Positions 32,607-40,950 are shown, counted from the first letter of the stretch. The stretch is DNA of 64,000 nt from DASUPK01 sp963763955 (GCA_963763955.1 CAVXQP010000007.1:61108-125107), one strand, 5' to 3'. Program-made: numbers and translations. The notes: generated by a model from the sequence alone, not told the origin.

Positions 32607-33173
32607 TCAGCACTTGCCCTGCTTCTTCCTCTTGCGCTTGGGCTTCCTGACGATCTTTGCCGCGCAGTCCTGGGAGCCGAGCAGCTGCAGGGCCTGCGGC
32701 ACCCGCTGATGGCTGACGTCAGGGACAGCGCAGTAAGTCACGGTTGCCCGGACGAGCACCTGATAGGGAGACGAATCTCCGGTGAAGATGGTGATGGATC
32801 CGTCGGGGGCGGACGACCCCCAGGTGAGTGTGTCGCCAGGACCCGCCATCGTCGCCTGTGTCGGCATACCGGTCGTTCCCGGGCCGAGCTGGAGCCCGAT
32901 CGCATCTCCAGCCTCGATCGGAAGCGAGGTGGGGAAGGTCAGGATCGCGTCGGGACCCGAGGGAACGGTCGAGGACGCGAAGGCGGTTCCCCTGCCGGCG
33001 TAGGCGAAACCACCGAGCGGCTTCAGGATGCGGAGGGCATAGAGAGCGCCATCGTCGTTCGACCGGACCGACCAGCTGGTCACGCGACCGTCGACCGGTG
33101 AGGTCAAGGGCAGGAACTCGCTTCCGGTGGCGCCGCTTGCCGAGTCCGGTTTCGATCGGACGCTTCGCGCCAC
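32607..33173 (-). CDS. Surface-type protein with basic Cys tail, N-terminus doubtful
   Basis: A 188-aa protein from GTG 33173. It has a beta-rich domain ('LTSPVDGRVTSWSVRSND', 'ALRILKP', 'FPTSLPIEAGDAIGLQLGPG') like the exported jelly-roll proteins that are numerous in Thermoleophilia. It ends with a PASTA-like 'CAVPDVSHQRVPQALQLL' stretch and a basic tail 'KPKRKRKKQGKC'. Relatives carry a signal peptide, and none is visible here in any frame upstream, so the 5' end may be lost or frameshifted. The function is unknown; a surface location is inferred. Confidence 0.6.
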   Translation of the reverse strand: MARSVRSKPDSASGATGSEFLPLTSPVDGRVTSWSVRSNDDGALYALRILKPLGGFAYAGRGTAFASSTVPSGPDAILTFPTSLPIEAGDAIGLQLGPGTTGMPTQATMAGPGDTLTWGSSAPDGSITIFTGDSSPYQVLVRATVTYCAVPDVSHQRVPQALQLLGSQDCAAKIVRKPKRKRKKQGKC

Positions 33174-33331
33174 CGTCGGTCGCGGCGGGCCAGCTTCCGC
33201 GCGGAAACCTCGGCGCTGCGCTTGCGATCCCGGGCGACGCCGAATCCTGACCGTGGGCCGTCACTGTCTCCTCTGGGCAGCCGGTGCAGGTCTGCCCGCT
33301 CTCGCGGGGCAGGTCTAGCATCCCTCGCCCG

Positions 33332-34132
33332 ATGGGCGCACGGCTGAACACCCCGGCGGCACCCGCCGCGCTGCCCCCGGAGCCGTCGCTAGTCGACCTG
33401 CAGCGGACCCTTTACGACTCGCGCAACCCGACCCGTCGATGGCTGCATCGCGAGCGACTTGATCTCGTGACCAGCAAGATTCACGCAATCGCTGACGCGG
33501 ACGCGACGGGCCGCGCATTGGAGGTCGGGGCCGGTGCCGGTCCCTACATCGGAACCCTGTGCGACCTGTACGACGAGGTGATCGCAACCGACATCGAGAG
33601 CGAATACCTCGACCACGTTCGGGCCGTGTACAGCGAGCGTCCGAACCTGACCCTGCTCGAGGACGACATTGCGGCATCGGCGCTTGGGGCAGAGAGCGTC
33701 GACCTCGTGCTGTGCTCGGAGGTGATCGAGCACACGCCGGACCCGGAGGCGGTCGTCGGGGGGATTGCGAAGGTCCTGCGGCCGGGGGGTTCGCTCATTC
33801 TCTCGACGCCTCAGCCGTGGAGCACCGTCGAGCTCCTCGGAAGGGTCGCGTTCCGCCCGGGAATGATCCGGATCGCCCGCGTCATCTACCGGGAGCCGGT
33901 GCTGCCGCCGGGTCACATCAGCCTCGTCCGGCGGCGACGGCTACGTGCGATGCTCGAGCGGTCCGGCTTCGAGATCACCTCCGAGATCGTCTTCGGGATG
34001 TATCTGCCGGTTCTTGCCGAGCTGGGCGGTGAGAGAGTGCTGCGCTGGGAGCAGTGGCTTGACAGACGCCTGCGAAACGGACCCCTCGCCGGCCTCCTCT
34101 GGACGCAGCTCTGGACCGCGGTGCGAACGTGA
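33332..34132 (+). CDS. Class I SAM-dependent methyltransferase
   Basis: A 266-aa methyltransferase. Motif I is 'ALEVGAGAGPYIGTL', the strand-2 acidic residue is in 'VIATDIESEYLDHV', then 'DLVLCSEVIEHTPDPEAVV' and 'VLRPGGSLILSTPQPWS'. The C-terminal half has 'PPGHISLVRRRRLRAMLERS', common in methyltransferases linked to sugar or lipid-linked glycan clusters. I chose ATG 33332 because sequence before it is not family-like. It overlaps the glycosyltransferase by GTGA and so is translationally coupled to it. Confidence 0.9.
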   Translation: MGARLNTPAAPAALPPEPSLVDLQRTLYDSRNPTRRWLHRERLDLVTSKIHAIADADATGRALEVGAGAGPYIGTLCDLYDEVIATDIESEYLDHVRAVYSERPNLTLLEDDIAASALGAESVDLVLCSEVIEHTPDPEAVVGGIAKVLRPGGSLILSTPQPWSTVELLGRVAFRPGMIRIARVIYREPVLPPGHISLVRRRRLRAMLERSGFEITSEIVFGMYLPVLAELGGERVLRWEQWLDRRLRNGPLAGLLWTQLWTAVRT

Positions 34133-34923
34133 CCGCGGAAGGCGCCCGCCGCAAGACCTCGCTGGTCATCCCGGCCTACAACGAAGAGGCACGGCTGGCG
34201 CAGCTGTTCGCGGTCCTCGCGGATGAGGTCGAACGGGATCTCGCTGCTGCCGGACTCGACTACTTCGAGGCGGTAGTCGTAGACGACGGCAGCACCGACG
34301 CTACCTCGGGCCTGCTCGCCGCAGCGGCGGCCTCCGACGAGCGCATCCGGCCGGTGATCGGCCGCTCCCACCATCGCGGCAAGGGGGCGGCGATCCGCGA
34401 TGGCGTCGCCGTCGCCCGCGGCGAGATGGTCCTGCTTGTCGACGTCGACCTTTCCACCCCACTCAGCGACGTGGGTGAGCTCGGCCGACGCCTTGCCGAA
34501 TCGGGAGCCTCGGTCGCGATTGGATCGCGCGACCTGCCCGGATCGCGCGTCGAGGCGCCGCTCCACCGGCGGGTGCTCGGCGCACTCTTCAACCTTGCGG
34601 TCCGCATCGCGACCGGCCTGCGCTACACCGACACCCAGTGCGGATTCAAGCTGCTCGAGACCGACGTCGCCCGAAGGCTGCTCGCCGACCAGATCGCCGA
34701 GGGGTTCGCATTCGACGTCGAGCTTCTGCTGCGGGCGCGGCTCGGCGGGGTCGAGGTTGTGGAGGTACCGGTGAGCTACGTGCATGACGACCGCTCGAAG
34801 GTGCGCGTGCCTGGCGCTTCGCTGGCCATGACGCGTGACCTCGCGCGGATGTCATGGCGACTCAGGCGGTCCGGCAGACGAGCCCGACGGACACCCCGGC
34901 GGGCAGGGGCAGACCCTTCCTGA
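34129..34923 (+). CDS. GT2 glycosyltransferase, polyprenyl-phosphate glucosyltransferase type
   Basis: A family 2 glycosyltransferase of 264 aa, cytosolic face, resembling dolichyl-phosphate beta-glucosyltransferase. The nucleotide-binding 'SLVIPAYNEEARLAQLF', the 'VVDDGSTDAT' strand, the DxD metal motif 'LLVDVDLSTPL', and 'TDTQCGFKLLETDVARRL' are all present. It likely loads a sugar onto undecaprenyl/polyprenyl phosphate for envelope glycan assembly. There is no clear C-terminal membrane helix. The start GTG overlaps the methyltransferase stop. Its last 62 bp overlap the end of the convergent methyltransferase gene. Confidence 0.9.
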   Translation: MTAEGARRKTSLVIPAYNEEARLAQLFAVLADEVERDLAAAGLDYFEAVVVDDGSTDATSGLLAAAAASDERIRPVIGRSHHRGKGAAIRDGVAVARGEMVLLVDVDLSTPLSDVGELGRRLAESGASVAIGSRDLPGSRVEAPLHRRVLGALFNLAVRIATGLRYTDTQCGFKLLETDVARRLLADQIAEGFAFDVELLLRARLGGVEVVEVPVSYVHDDRSKVRVPGASLAMTRDLARMSWRLRRSGRRARRTPRRAGADPS

Positions 34924-35584
34924 TCACCGCGGCCTCGAGGCGCATCGGAAGCGACAGCATGCCATCGAGCGCTGCCGGGGTGCGCTCGAGCTCGGGCCTG
35001 TCCCGTCTCCTGTGCGGCACCTTCCGCGCGACCGCGATCGCGGGGAAGAGCAGCGAGTTGAAGTAGGTGCCGAACGCCGGCGCCCAGCCGCCGCCCTCGG
35101 CGACCCGTCGCAGACCTCGGAGCGTGTAGCGGCGGTGATGACGAAGGCGATCGTCCTCGGCGCTCCACAGCCACGCGTAGGCCGGCACGGTGAGCAGTAG
35201 ACGGGCACCCGGCGCCGCGACGCGTCGCATCTGGGCCAGCGCGGCGACGTCGTCCGCGACGTGCTCGAGCACATCGGTCGCAGCGACCAGACCGAAACGC
35301 TCGTCCTCGAAGGGCAGCTGTCGCGCGTCGCCGAGCCGGACGTCGCTCAGGCCGCGAGCGCGGCAGAACGAGACCGCGTCGGGCGAGGGGTCGACGCCGC
35401 TCGCCGGCCCGATCCGGCGGTAGAGCTCGAGGTTGCGACCGGTGCCACAGCCGGCGTCGAGGACGGCCGTACCGGGCGGAACCGCCGCGCGTGCCAAGAG
35501 CGCACCGATGACGGCCCGCCGGCCGCGAAACCACCAGTGACGGTCCTCGACGTGGGCCATCACGCGGTACACCGCCTCGTCCAT
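34862..35584 (-). CDS. Class I SAM-dependent methyltransferase
   Basis: A 240-aa methyltransferase of the type found in polysaccharide clusters. The N-terminal 'VEDRHWWFRGRRAVIGALL' is a signature of this group, followed by motif I 'VLDAGCGTGRNLELY', 'LVAATDVLEHVADDVAAL' and 'PGARLLLTVPAYAWLWSAED'. The 'HHRRYTLRGLRRV' segment is also group-specific. It runs convergent to the GT2 gene with an unusual 62-bp 3' overlap. The next methyltransferase gene ends 16 bp upstream on the same strand, so they are probably one unit. Confidence 0.9.
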   Translation of the reverse strand: MDEAVYRVMAHVEDRHWWFRGRRAVIGALLARAAVPPGTAVLDAGCGTGRNLELYRRIGPASGVDPSPDAVSFCRARGLSDVRLGDARQLPFEDERFGLVAATDVLEHVADDVAALAQMRRVAAPGARLLLTVPAYAWLWSAEDDRLRHHRRYTLRGLRRVAEGGGWAPAFGTYFNSLLFPAIAVARKVPHRRRDRPELERTPAALDGMLSLPMRLEAAVIRKGLPLPAGVSVGLVCRTA

Positions 35585-35599
35585 TGGGTCTCTCGCCCC

Positions 35600-36424
35600 T
35601 CAGGCGCGCTTGCCGGCGACGATCAGGTGGGCTCGGACCGGGGTCAGGGCGGTCGGGAAACGGCGCCCGAATTGGGTTACCCATCGGCCGAGCGGGATCT
35701 CCTCCGCGCGCTCGATCTCGAGCTGCTCGGCGACGAGCGAGCGCAGCACGCCGAAAGGCAGCTGCAGCGTCGCCGGATGCCCGCCCAGCAGCGGGGTCCT
35801 CGCGAGCAAGCGAAGCGGGGCGTACATGAGGCGCTCGAGCGGATAGAGCGCTGCCGGGATGCAGGACTCGGCGACGACCAGCCGACCGCCGGGCGCGAGC
35901 ATCCGCGCCGCCTCCGAGATCGCGCGCCGGACGTTCGCGACCGAGTCCCTCGCACGCCGGCCGGTCAGGTGGTGGTAGAGGAACGCTTCCAGCGCGGCAT
36001 CAAAGGAGCCCGGTTCCTCGCGGAGAGCGAGCGCGTCGCCCCGGCGAATGGTGACGTTGGCTGGGTAGCGGGCCGAGTCGGCCTCGTCGAGGAAGAGGTC
36101 GACCGCAACGACCTCACTGGCGACGGCAGGGTCGTACTCGAAGACCCCCCCGTTCCCGACATCCAGCAGGCGCTTCGTACCCGCCAGGATCCCGGTCAGC
36201 GTCGCCCTGATCGACTCGTGGCTGTCGAGCCGGTTGGCGTGGTCGCCATAGATATCCCGGCTGAAGAACTGCCGGTTCCGCTCGATGCTCTCCGATGCCT
36301 GGCCGCCCGACATGTGGTCCTCCTGCATTGTGGGATTCTTGCGGAACGCCCGCCAGTTGGCGGTTGAGACGAGGGCGTTGCCCGCCATCGCCGTAACGAC
36401 GATCAGCACGTGTCTCCGCTTCAT
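35600..36424 (-). CDS. SAM-dependent methyltransferase
   Basis: A methyltransferase of up to 274 aa. 'TKRLLDVGNGGVFEYDPAVA' is a motif I variant, then 'VVAVDLFLDEADSARY', 'FDAALEAFLYHHLTGRRARD' and 'MLAPGGRLVVAESCIPAALY'. Two starts have good ribosome sites: ATG 36424 (AGGAGG) and ATG 36313 (GGAGG). The first adds a hydrophobic N-terminal stretch ('VLIVVTAMAGNALV') that is unusual, so the shorter form may be the real one. It is the first gene of the two-methyltransferase minus-strand unit. The substrate is probably a glycan or lipid. Confidence 0.82.
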   Translation of the reverse strand: MKRRHVLIVVTAMAGNALVSTANWRAFRKNPTMQEDHMSGGQASESIERNRQFFSRDIYGDHANRLDSHESIRATLTGILAGTKRLLDVGNGGVFEYDPAVASEVVAVDLFLDEADSARYPANVTIRRGDALALREEPGSFDAALEAFLYHHLTGRRARDSVANVRRAISEAARMLAPGGRLVVAESCIPAALYPLERLMYAPLRLLARTPLLGGHPATLQLPFGVLRSLVAEQLEIERAEEIPLGRWVTQFGRRFPTALTPVRAHLIVAGKRA

Positions 36425-36551
36425 CGGGCCTCCTCTCCTGACTCTGCCAACCCCAGATGAACGAACCACCGGCTGCCGGCGCGCCCCTCGATCTCGGCGC
36501 AGTCGATGATCGTCTTCACCGGCTCGACGAGCTCGTCCATCTGCTGCTGGT

Positions 36552-36800
36552 GAGGCCATCGACGCATTTCGGCACTGCTGGGGCACTTGGGACGAGTACG
36601 CCATCGATCCGGTGGAGTTCATTGACGCTGGACCGAGCGTCGTCGTGGTGGTCCATGAACACGGCCGTGGAAAGGGAAGCGGCATCCCCGTAGAGCGTCA
36701 GCACTTCCAGCTGTGGACCTTTCGGCGGGGCCGGATCGTGCGCTGGGAGGCCTTTGCAGACAAGGCCCAGGCCCTCGAAGCCGCCGGGCTGCGGGAGTAA
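36552..36800 (+). pseudogene. 5'-truncated SnoaL-like gene remnant
   Basis: Only the C-terminal two thirds of a SnoaL/NTF2-like protein can be read: 'EAIDAFRHCWGTWDEYAIDP', 'VEFIDAGPSVVVVVHEHGRG' and an intact end 'WEAFADKAQALEAAGLRE' with TAA at 36798. The usual first 50 or so residues ('MS.ENVE...') are absent; upstream sequence does not look like the family in any frame. No start or ribosome site is visible. It appears to be a decayed gene rather than a one-base error. Confidence 0.6.
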
Positions 36801-36803
36801 GCG

Positions 36804-36881
36804 ATGTCGGAGGAGAACGTCGAGATCATCAAGGGTTGCAGTCCGAGCGCCGCGTCGCGCCCACCGGCAGGGTCAAAGTGA
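36804..36881 (+). pseudogene. N-terminal fragment of a second SnoaL-like gene
   Basis: ATG 36804 begins 'MSEENVEIIKG', the typical first residues of the SnoaL-like family, but the similarity stops after about 11 codons and a stop comes at 36879-36881. It lies 3 bp after the previous remnant. Together they look like a tandem pair of which only a tail and a head survive, perhaps through a deletion. Confidence 0.45.
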
Positions 36882-36927
36882 TGGTAAGCAGAGCGACCAG
36901 CGTCCTTGCAAAGCCTCCCCTGAACAT
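36829..36927 (-). other. Short ORF with signal-peptide-like sequence
   Basis: A 32-codon minus-strand frame begins 'MFRGGFARTLVALLTITLTL' and continues 'PVGA', a good signal-peptide pattern, then stops. It overlaps the SnoaL fragment. It may be the head of a lost secreted gene or chance. Confidence 0.2.
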
Positions 36928-36961
36928 CGCAGCGATCCTACCGCGCCTAGAATCGCCCGCG

Positions 36962-38531
36962 ATGCGAGAGAAGAACCCGGTCACCCACGACGAGAAACTC
37001 GCCTACCTTCGCGAGCTGCGCGAGGAGGCGATCCACGCCGGCTCCGAGGAGGCGGTGGAGAAGCAGCACGCCAAGGGCAAGCTGACCGCGCGCGAGCGGA
37101 TCGACAAGCTGCTCGACCCGGGCTCCTTCGAGGAGCTCGACACCTTCGTTCGCCATCGCACCCACGAGTTCGACATGGACAAGCGCCGTCCATACGGCGA
37201 CGCCGTGGTGACCGGCTACGGCATGATCGACGGCCGCACGGTCTTCGTCTTCTCCCAGGACTTCACCGTCTTCGGCGGCTCGCTGGGCGAGGTGATGGCC
37301 GAGAAGATGGTCAAGGTCATGGACCTGGCCGCCAAGGTCGGGGCGCCCGTGATCGGCATCAACGACTCGGGCGGCGCGCGCATCCAGGAGGGCGTGGTCT
37401 CCCTGGGCGCCTACGGCGACGTCTTCGTCCGCAACGTCCAGTGCTCCGGGGTGATCCCACAGATCAGCCTGATCATGGGACCCGTGCGCGGGCGGGGCGG
37501 TCTACTCGCCTGCGATGACCGACTTCATCTTCATGGTCAAGGAGACCTCGCACATGTTCATCACCGGCCCCGAGGTGATCAAGACGGTCACCGGTGAGGA
37601 GGTCGAGTTCGAGGAGCTCGGCGGAGCGATGAGCCACAACAGCAAGTCGGGCGTAGCCCACTTCGCCGCGAACGACGAGGAGCAGTGCCTCGAGGACGCC
37701 CGGTACCTGATGAGCTTCCTGCCCTCCAACAACCTCGAGCTGCCACCCCGGGTAGAGCCCACGGACGACCCCGACCGAGAGGACCCCGAGCTCGACTCGA
37801 TCGTCCCCGACGACCCGCAGAAGCCCTACGACATGCGTGACGTGATCTCGCGGATCGTCGACGACGGCGAGTTCTTCGAGGTCCACGAGCACTTCGCCAA
37901 GAACATCGTCTGCGGCTTCTCGCGCCTCGACGGGCATCCGGTCGGCGTGGTCGGCAACCAGCCGGCCTTCCTCGCCGGCGTCCTCGACATCGAGTCCTCG
38001 GAGAAGGCCGCGCGCTTCGTCCGGACCTGCGACGCCTTCAACGTGCCGCTGCTCACGTTCACGGACGTCCCCGGCTTCCTGCCCGGCACCTCGCAGGAGT
38101 GGGGCGGGATCATCCGCCACGGCGCGAAGCTGCTCTACGCCTTCACCGAGGCGACCGTGCCGAAACTGACCGTGGTCACGCGCAAGGCCTACGGCGGTGC
38201 CTACGACGTCATGAACTCCAAGCACATGCTCGCTGACTTCAACTTCGCCTGGCCCACCGCGGAGGTCGCTGTGATGGGCCCGGAGGGCGCCGTCAACATC
38301 ATCTACCGGCGGGACCTGGCCAAGTCGCCGACGCCGGACGAGCGCCGCTCGAAGCTGATCGACGACTACAAGGCGCACTTCGCCAACCCCTACTCCGCGG
38401 CGGAGCGCGGCTACATCGACGACGTGATCGAGCCGCACCAGACCCGGCCCAAGCTGATCCGCGCGCTGCGCACGCTCCAGACCAAGCGCGTCGAGGGCCC
38501 GAAGCGCAAGCACGGCAACATCCCGTTGTAG
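36962..38531 (+). CDS. Acyl-CoA carboxylase carboxyltransferase beta subunit, frameshifted
   Basis: Transfers CO2 from carboxybiotin to propionyl- or acetyl-CoA; about 522 aa corrected. The N-terminal half has 'GKLTARERIDKLLDPGSFEE' and 'INDSGGARIQEGVVSL'. At 37481-37483 one extra C turns the conserved 'GPCAGGAVYSPA' into a shifted frame, which resumes at 'MTDFIFMVKETSHMFITGPE'. The C-terminal half has 'DVPGFLPGTSQEWGGIIRHG' and 'KAYGGAYDVMNSKH'. The gene is otherwise perfect, so a sequence error is likely. TAGAAT lies 8 nt before ATG (leaderless). The epsilon-type gene follows at once. Substrate choice (propionyl favoured by the mutase nearby) is inference. Confidence 0.88.
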
Positions 38532-38768
38532 ATGCCCGGCAGGAACGGCAAGGGGCAGCCGCCTCGCCCCAGGATCGAGATCCAGAGCAGCTCGGCCTCG
38601 CCCGACGAGGCGGCGGCTATCGCCGCCGCGCTCGAGCGCTTTCTCCGGGAGACCGCCGCCGCGCCGAGGCCGGCCCAGGTGAGCCGCTGGCAGCGGGTCG
38701 CCCTGCGGGAGGGCGTCGGGGCGCGATCGGGTCTCGGCGACGGCTGGGGAATCGCGCCCGGAGCATGA
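38532..38768 (+). CDS. Acyl-CoA carboxylase epsilon-type small subunit
   Basis: A 78-aa protein whose ATG follows the beta-subunit stop with no gap. The central 'SPDEAAAIAAALERFLRETA' helix followed by 'SRWQRVALREGVG' and an aromatic 'GWGIAPGA' end matches actinobacterial AccE/PccE epsilon subunits, which stabilise or activate the biotin carboxylase-carboxyltransferase complex. Its position in the operon supports the call. Confidence 0.8.
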   Translation: MPGRNGKGQPPRPRIEIQSSSASPDEAAAIAAALERFLRETAAAPRPAQVSRWQRVALREGVGARSGLGDGWGIAPGA

Positions 38769-38843
38769 ATTCGGGGTTGTGCGCGAGACGCAAGTGCAAT
38801 AGAACACTTGCCGCAAACCCATCGCGCTCAAAGAGGAGGGCTC

Positions 38844-39053
38844 GTGGCCGTCGTAAAGATCATTGAGCTGGTCGGAAGCTCCAAGAAGTCTTCGGATGAC
38901 GCCGCACAGCAGGCGCTGAAACAGGCGCAGAGCTCGCTTCGGAACATCCGCGCGATCGACGTCGTCTCCACTGGGCTGCGCGGTGAGAACCTCGACGAGT
39001 GGCGCGCCCATGTGCGGGTCGCGTTCCTGGTCGAGGGCACGGACGTCGACTGA
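38844..39053 (+). CDS. Dodecin family flavin-binding protein
   Basis: A 69-aa protein that assembles as a hollow dodecamer to store or buffer flavins. 'VVKIIELVGSSKKSSDDAAQ' and 'ALKQAQSSLRNIRAIDVVS' plus 'WRAHVRVAFLVEG' match dodecin closely; the Trp in 'DEWRAHV' is the flavin-stacking residue. GTG 38844 has AAGAGGAGGG just upstream. It is monocistronic. Confidence 0.93.
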   Translation: MAVVKIIELVGSSKKSSDDAAQQALKQAQSSLRNIRAIDVVSTGLRGENLDEWRAHVRVAFLVEGTDVD

Positions 39054-39173
39054 GGCCGAACTTGGGAGGAGAGGTGGCGGCGGGTGCCGGCAGGGCGGCT
39101 CCCGCCGCCTCTGATCCGCCGCTCGTAACGGCTGTACCCTGGCTTCGAACCGACGACCAGGGAGGGGAAGTCA

Positions 39174-39211
39174 TGACCGGAAGGACCCGCCTGATATGGG
39201 AGAGAGCGTGA
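39174..39211 (+). other. Possible 12-codon leader ORF
   Basis: ATG 39174 is preceded by GGGAGGGGAAG and encodes 'MTGRTRLIWERA' before a TGA that overlaps an in-frame GTG (39208) of the secreted gene (GTGA). It could be a leader peptide coupled to the secreted gene, or the true N-terminus split by a one-base error. Confidence 0.25.
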
Positions 39212-39936
39212 GGCGCACATGGATCGGATTGCTGGCGGCGTGCGCCTTGATACTCGCGTCGTCCGGCTCCGCGAGCGCGACCCCGCTCTCCTACACGTTC
39301 GATTCGGACAACCAGGGCTGGTCTCAGAATCAGGACCAGTCGAGCAATGACTTCGTCAGCGCTGGCTTCCAGCCGACTGACGGAAATCCCGGAGGTCACC
39401 TGAGCGCCGTCGACACCGGTTCAGACTCAGGCTGTCCCAAATCAGTCCCTTGTAACAGTCTCACCTTCTATAGCCCGATTCTCTCCACCCGTTTCGGAGC
39501 GAACTACGGTGGCATGGCGTCATTTGACATTCGCTCGAGTTCGAGTCCGGGGTATGCCGCCGAGATGCTCTTTTACCCCGACGGTCCCAACTACCTCGAC
39601 GGCAGCCTTCCGGAGGACCTCGGGACCGACTGGCACCACCTTTCCATCGCCCTGAACGAGACTGCGAAATGGCGCGTCTGCTCCTACAGCGGTGGTGACT
39701 GCTCGACCCCGAGCCAAGCTCAGTTCAAGGACTTGCTGGCCGCGAGCGATCACCTCGCCGTGATGGTCGACGTCGGGCCAAATGAAAGCTCTATGGATAC
39801 CTACGAGCTGGACAACGTCAGCCTGACCGACCCGCCGCAGCCTCCAGCCCAAAAGAAGTGCAAGAAGAAGAAGCGCGCCGCCGCGGCCAAGAAGAGCAAG
39901 TGCAAGAAAAAGCGGCGCGCGCAGGTCAGAGGCTGA
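39196..39936 (+). CDS. Exported laminin-B-like protein with Lys/Cys tail
   Basis: A secreted protein of 246 aa. The signal peptide is 'RRTWIGLLAACALILASSGS' with 'ASA' cleavage near residue 29. The mature part resembles a laminin IV/B-type beta domain ('YTFDSDNQGWSQNQDQSSND', 'FYSPILSTRFGANYGGMASF', 'WHHLSIALNE', 'DTYELDNVSL'), a family that binds carbohydrates or surfaces. The last about 27 residues are Lys/Arg/Cys-rich ('KKCKKKKRAAAAKKSKCKKK'). Starts at ATG 39196 and GTG 39208 are both possible. It is slightly less GC-rich than its neighbours. Its end overlaps the convergent cyclodeaminase gene by 11 bp. Confidence 0.8.
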   Translation: MGESVRRTWIGLLAACALILASSGSASATPLSYTFDSDNQGWSQNQDQSSNDFVSAGFQPTDGNPGGHLSAVDTGSDSGCPKSVPCNSLTFYSPILSTRFGANYGGMASFDIRSSSSPGYAAEMLFYPDGPNYLDGSLPEDLGTDWHHLSIALNETAKWRVCSYSGGDCSTPSQAQFKDLLAASDHLAVMVDVGPNESSMDTYELDNVSLTDPPQPPAQKKCKKKKRAAAAKKSKCKKKRRAQVRG

Positions 39937-40873
39937 CCAGAGGCGCATCGACGGCGCCGTCCCGCCAGCGCTCGTAGATCGCCTGGCAGATCGCCAGGTC
40001 CTGGATGGCGAGGCCAGTCGAATCGAAGAGCGTGATCTCGTCGGGCGCCTGCCGGCCCGGCGCCTTCCCGGTCAGGACGTCACCGAGCTGGCTCACGTCC
40101 TCTGACGCGATCAATCCGGCATCCACGGCGTTGGCGAGCTCGCCCCCCGCGCTCGCCTGCTCCCACTCGTCGCAGAAGATCCTGCAGCGCCTGATCGCGT
40201 CGAGATCGACCTCCTGCTTTCCGTGCGCATCGGCGCCCAGCACCGCGAGGTGCTGGCCGGGGCGCAGGTCCGCATCGAGGACGACCAGCTCCTCGCCGGG
40301 CGTCACCGTGACCACGATGTCCTGGGCGGCGGCCTCGGCACGGTCGCCGGCCCGCCAGCCGAGCTCGTCCGCCAGTGCTTCAGCGGGATCGACTCGCGGA
40401 TCGGCACAGACTCCGGGCCCGTAGCCGGCGGCCGCCAGGCAGCGAGCCCCCCAGCCGCCGTTCGCCCCGCAGCCGATGATGCCGACCGTCTCTGCGTCCT
40501 CCGGAGCCAGTGCCTGCGCGGAGACGGCAGCGGCCGCTCCGGTCCGCAGGGAGGTGACCGACGAGCACTCGATCACCGCCAACTCCTCTCCGGTCTCGGC
40601 GTCGGAGAGGAGGACCTCGCCGCGTACGACCGGCAGTCCCCTGGCGCTGTTGCCGGGGAACGAGGTCACCCACTTCAGGAGGGCCAGGCCGTCGCCCCTC
40701 GCCGGCATTGCCCGGAAGTCTCCGTAGGGCGGGCTGTCGAGGTACACCTTGGCCGGCATCTCCCATTCGCCGCGCCCGTAGCGCTCGAAGGCCTCGCGGA
40801 TCCGCTCGATGGCAGTTGCGGTGTCGATCGCCTTGAACACGGCCTCGGCGGAGACGACCGGAATCTCGGTCAT
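39926..40873 (-). CDS. Ornithine cyclodeaminase/mu-crystallin family protein
   Basis: A 315-aa NAD-binding protein. The N-terminal dimer domain has 'ERIREAFERYGRGEWEMPAK' and 'ALLKWVTSFPGNSARGLP', and 'SSVTSLRTGAAAAVSAQAL' carries the Arg/Thr substrate site. The Rossmann motif is 'VGIIGCGANGGWGARCLAA' and the domain ends with 'LFDSTGLAIQDLAICQAIYE'. Members deaminate ornithine to proline, or reduce ketimines and alanine analogues; the exact reaction is unknown here. It is monocistronic. ATG 40873 lacks a strong ribosome site. Confidence 0.9.
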   Translation of the reverse strand: MTEIPVVSAEAVFKAIDTATAIERIREAFERYGRGEWEMPAKVYLDSPPYGDFRAMPARGDGLALLKWVTSFPGNSARGLPVVRGEVLLSDAETGEELAVIECSSVTSLRTGAAAAVSAQALAPEDAETVGIIGCGANGGWGARCLAAAGYGPGVCADPRVDPAEALADELGWRAGDRAEAAAQDIVVTVTPGEELVVLDADLRPGQHLAVLGADAHGKQEVDLDAIRRCRIFCDEWEQASAGGELANAVDAGLIASEDVSQLGDVLTGKAPGRQAPDEITLFDSTGLAIQDLAICQAIYERWRDGAVDAPLVSL

Positions 40874-40950
40874 GCGACGATTCTGCCGCGATGAGTCTCG
40901 GCGCGCTCGAGGGTCTCAGCAAGTGAACTCACGAAACGAGAGGAGACACC

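Noticed and set aside
36691..36701. GTAGAGCGTCA match to the inverted repeat at 3.0/4.9 kb
   Set aside because: Only 11 bases match, inside the SnoaL remnant. This is within chance for 64 kb.
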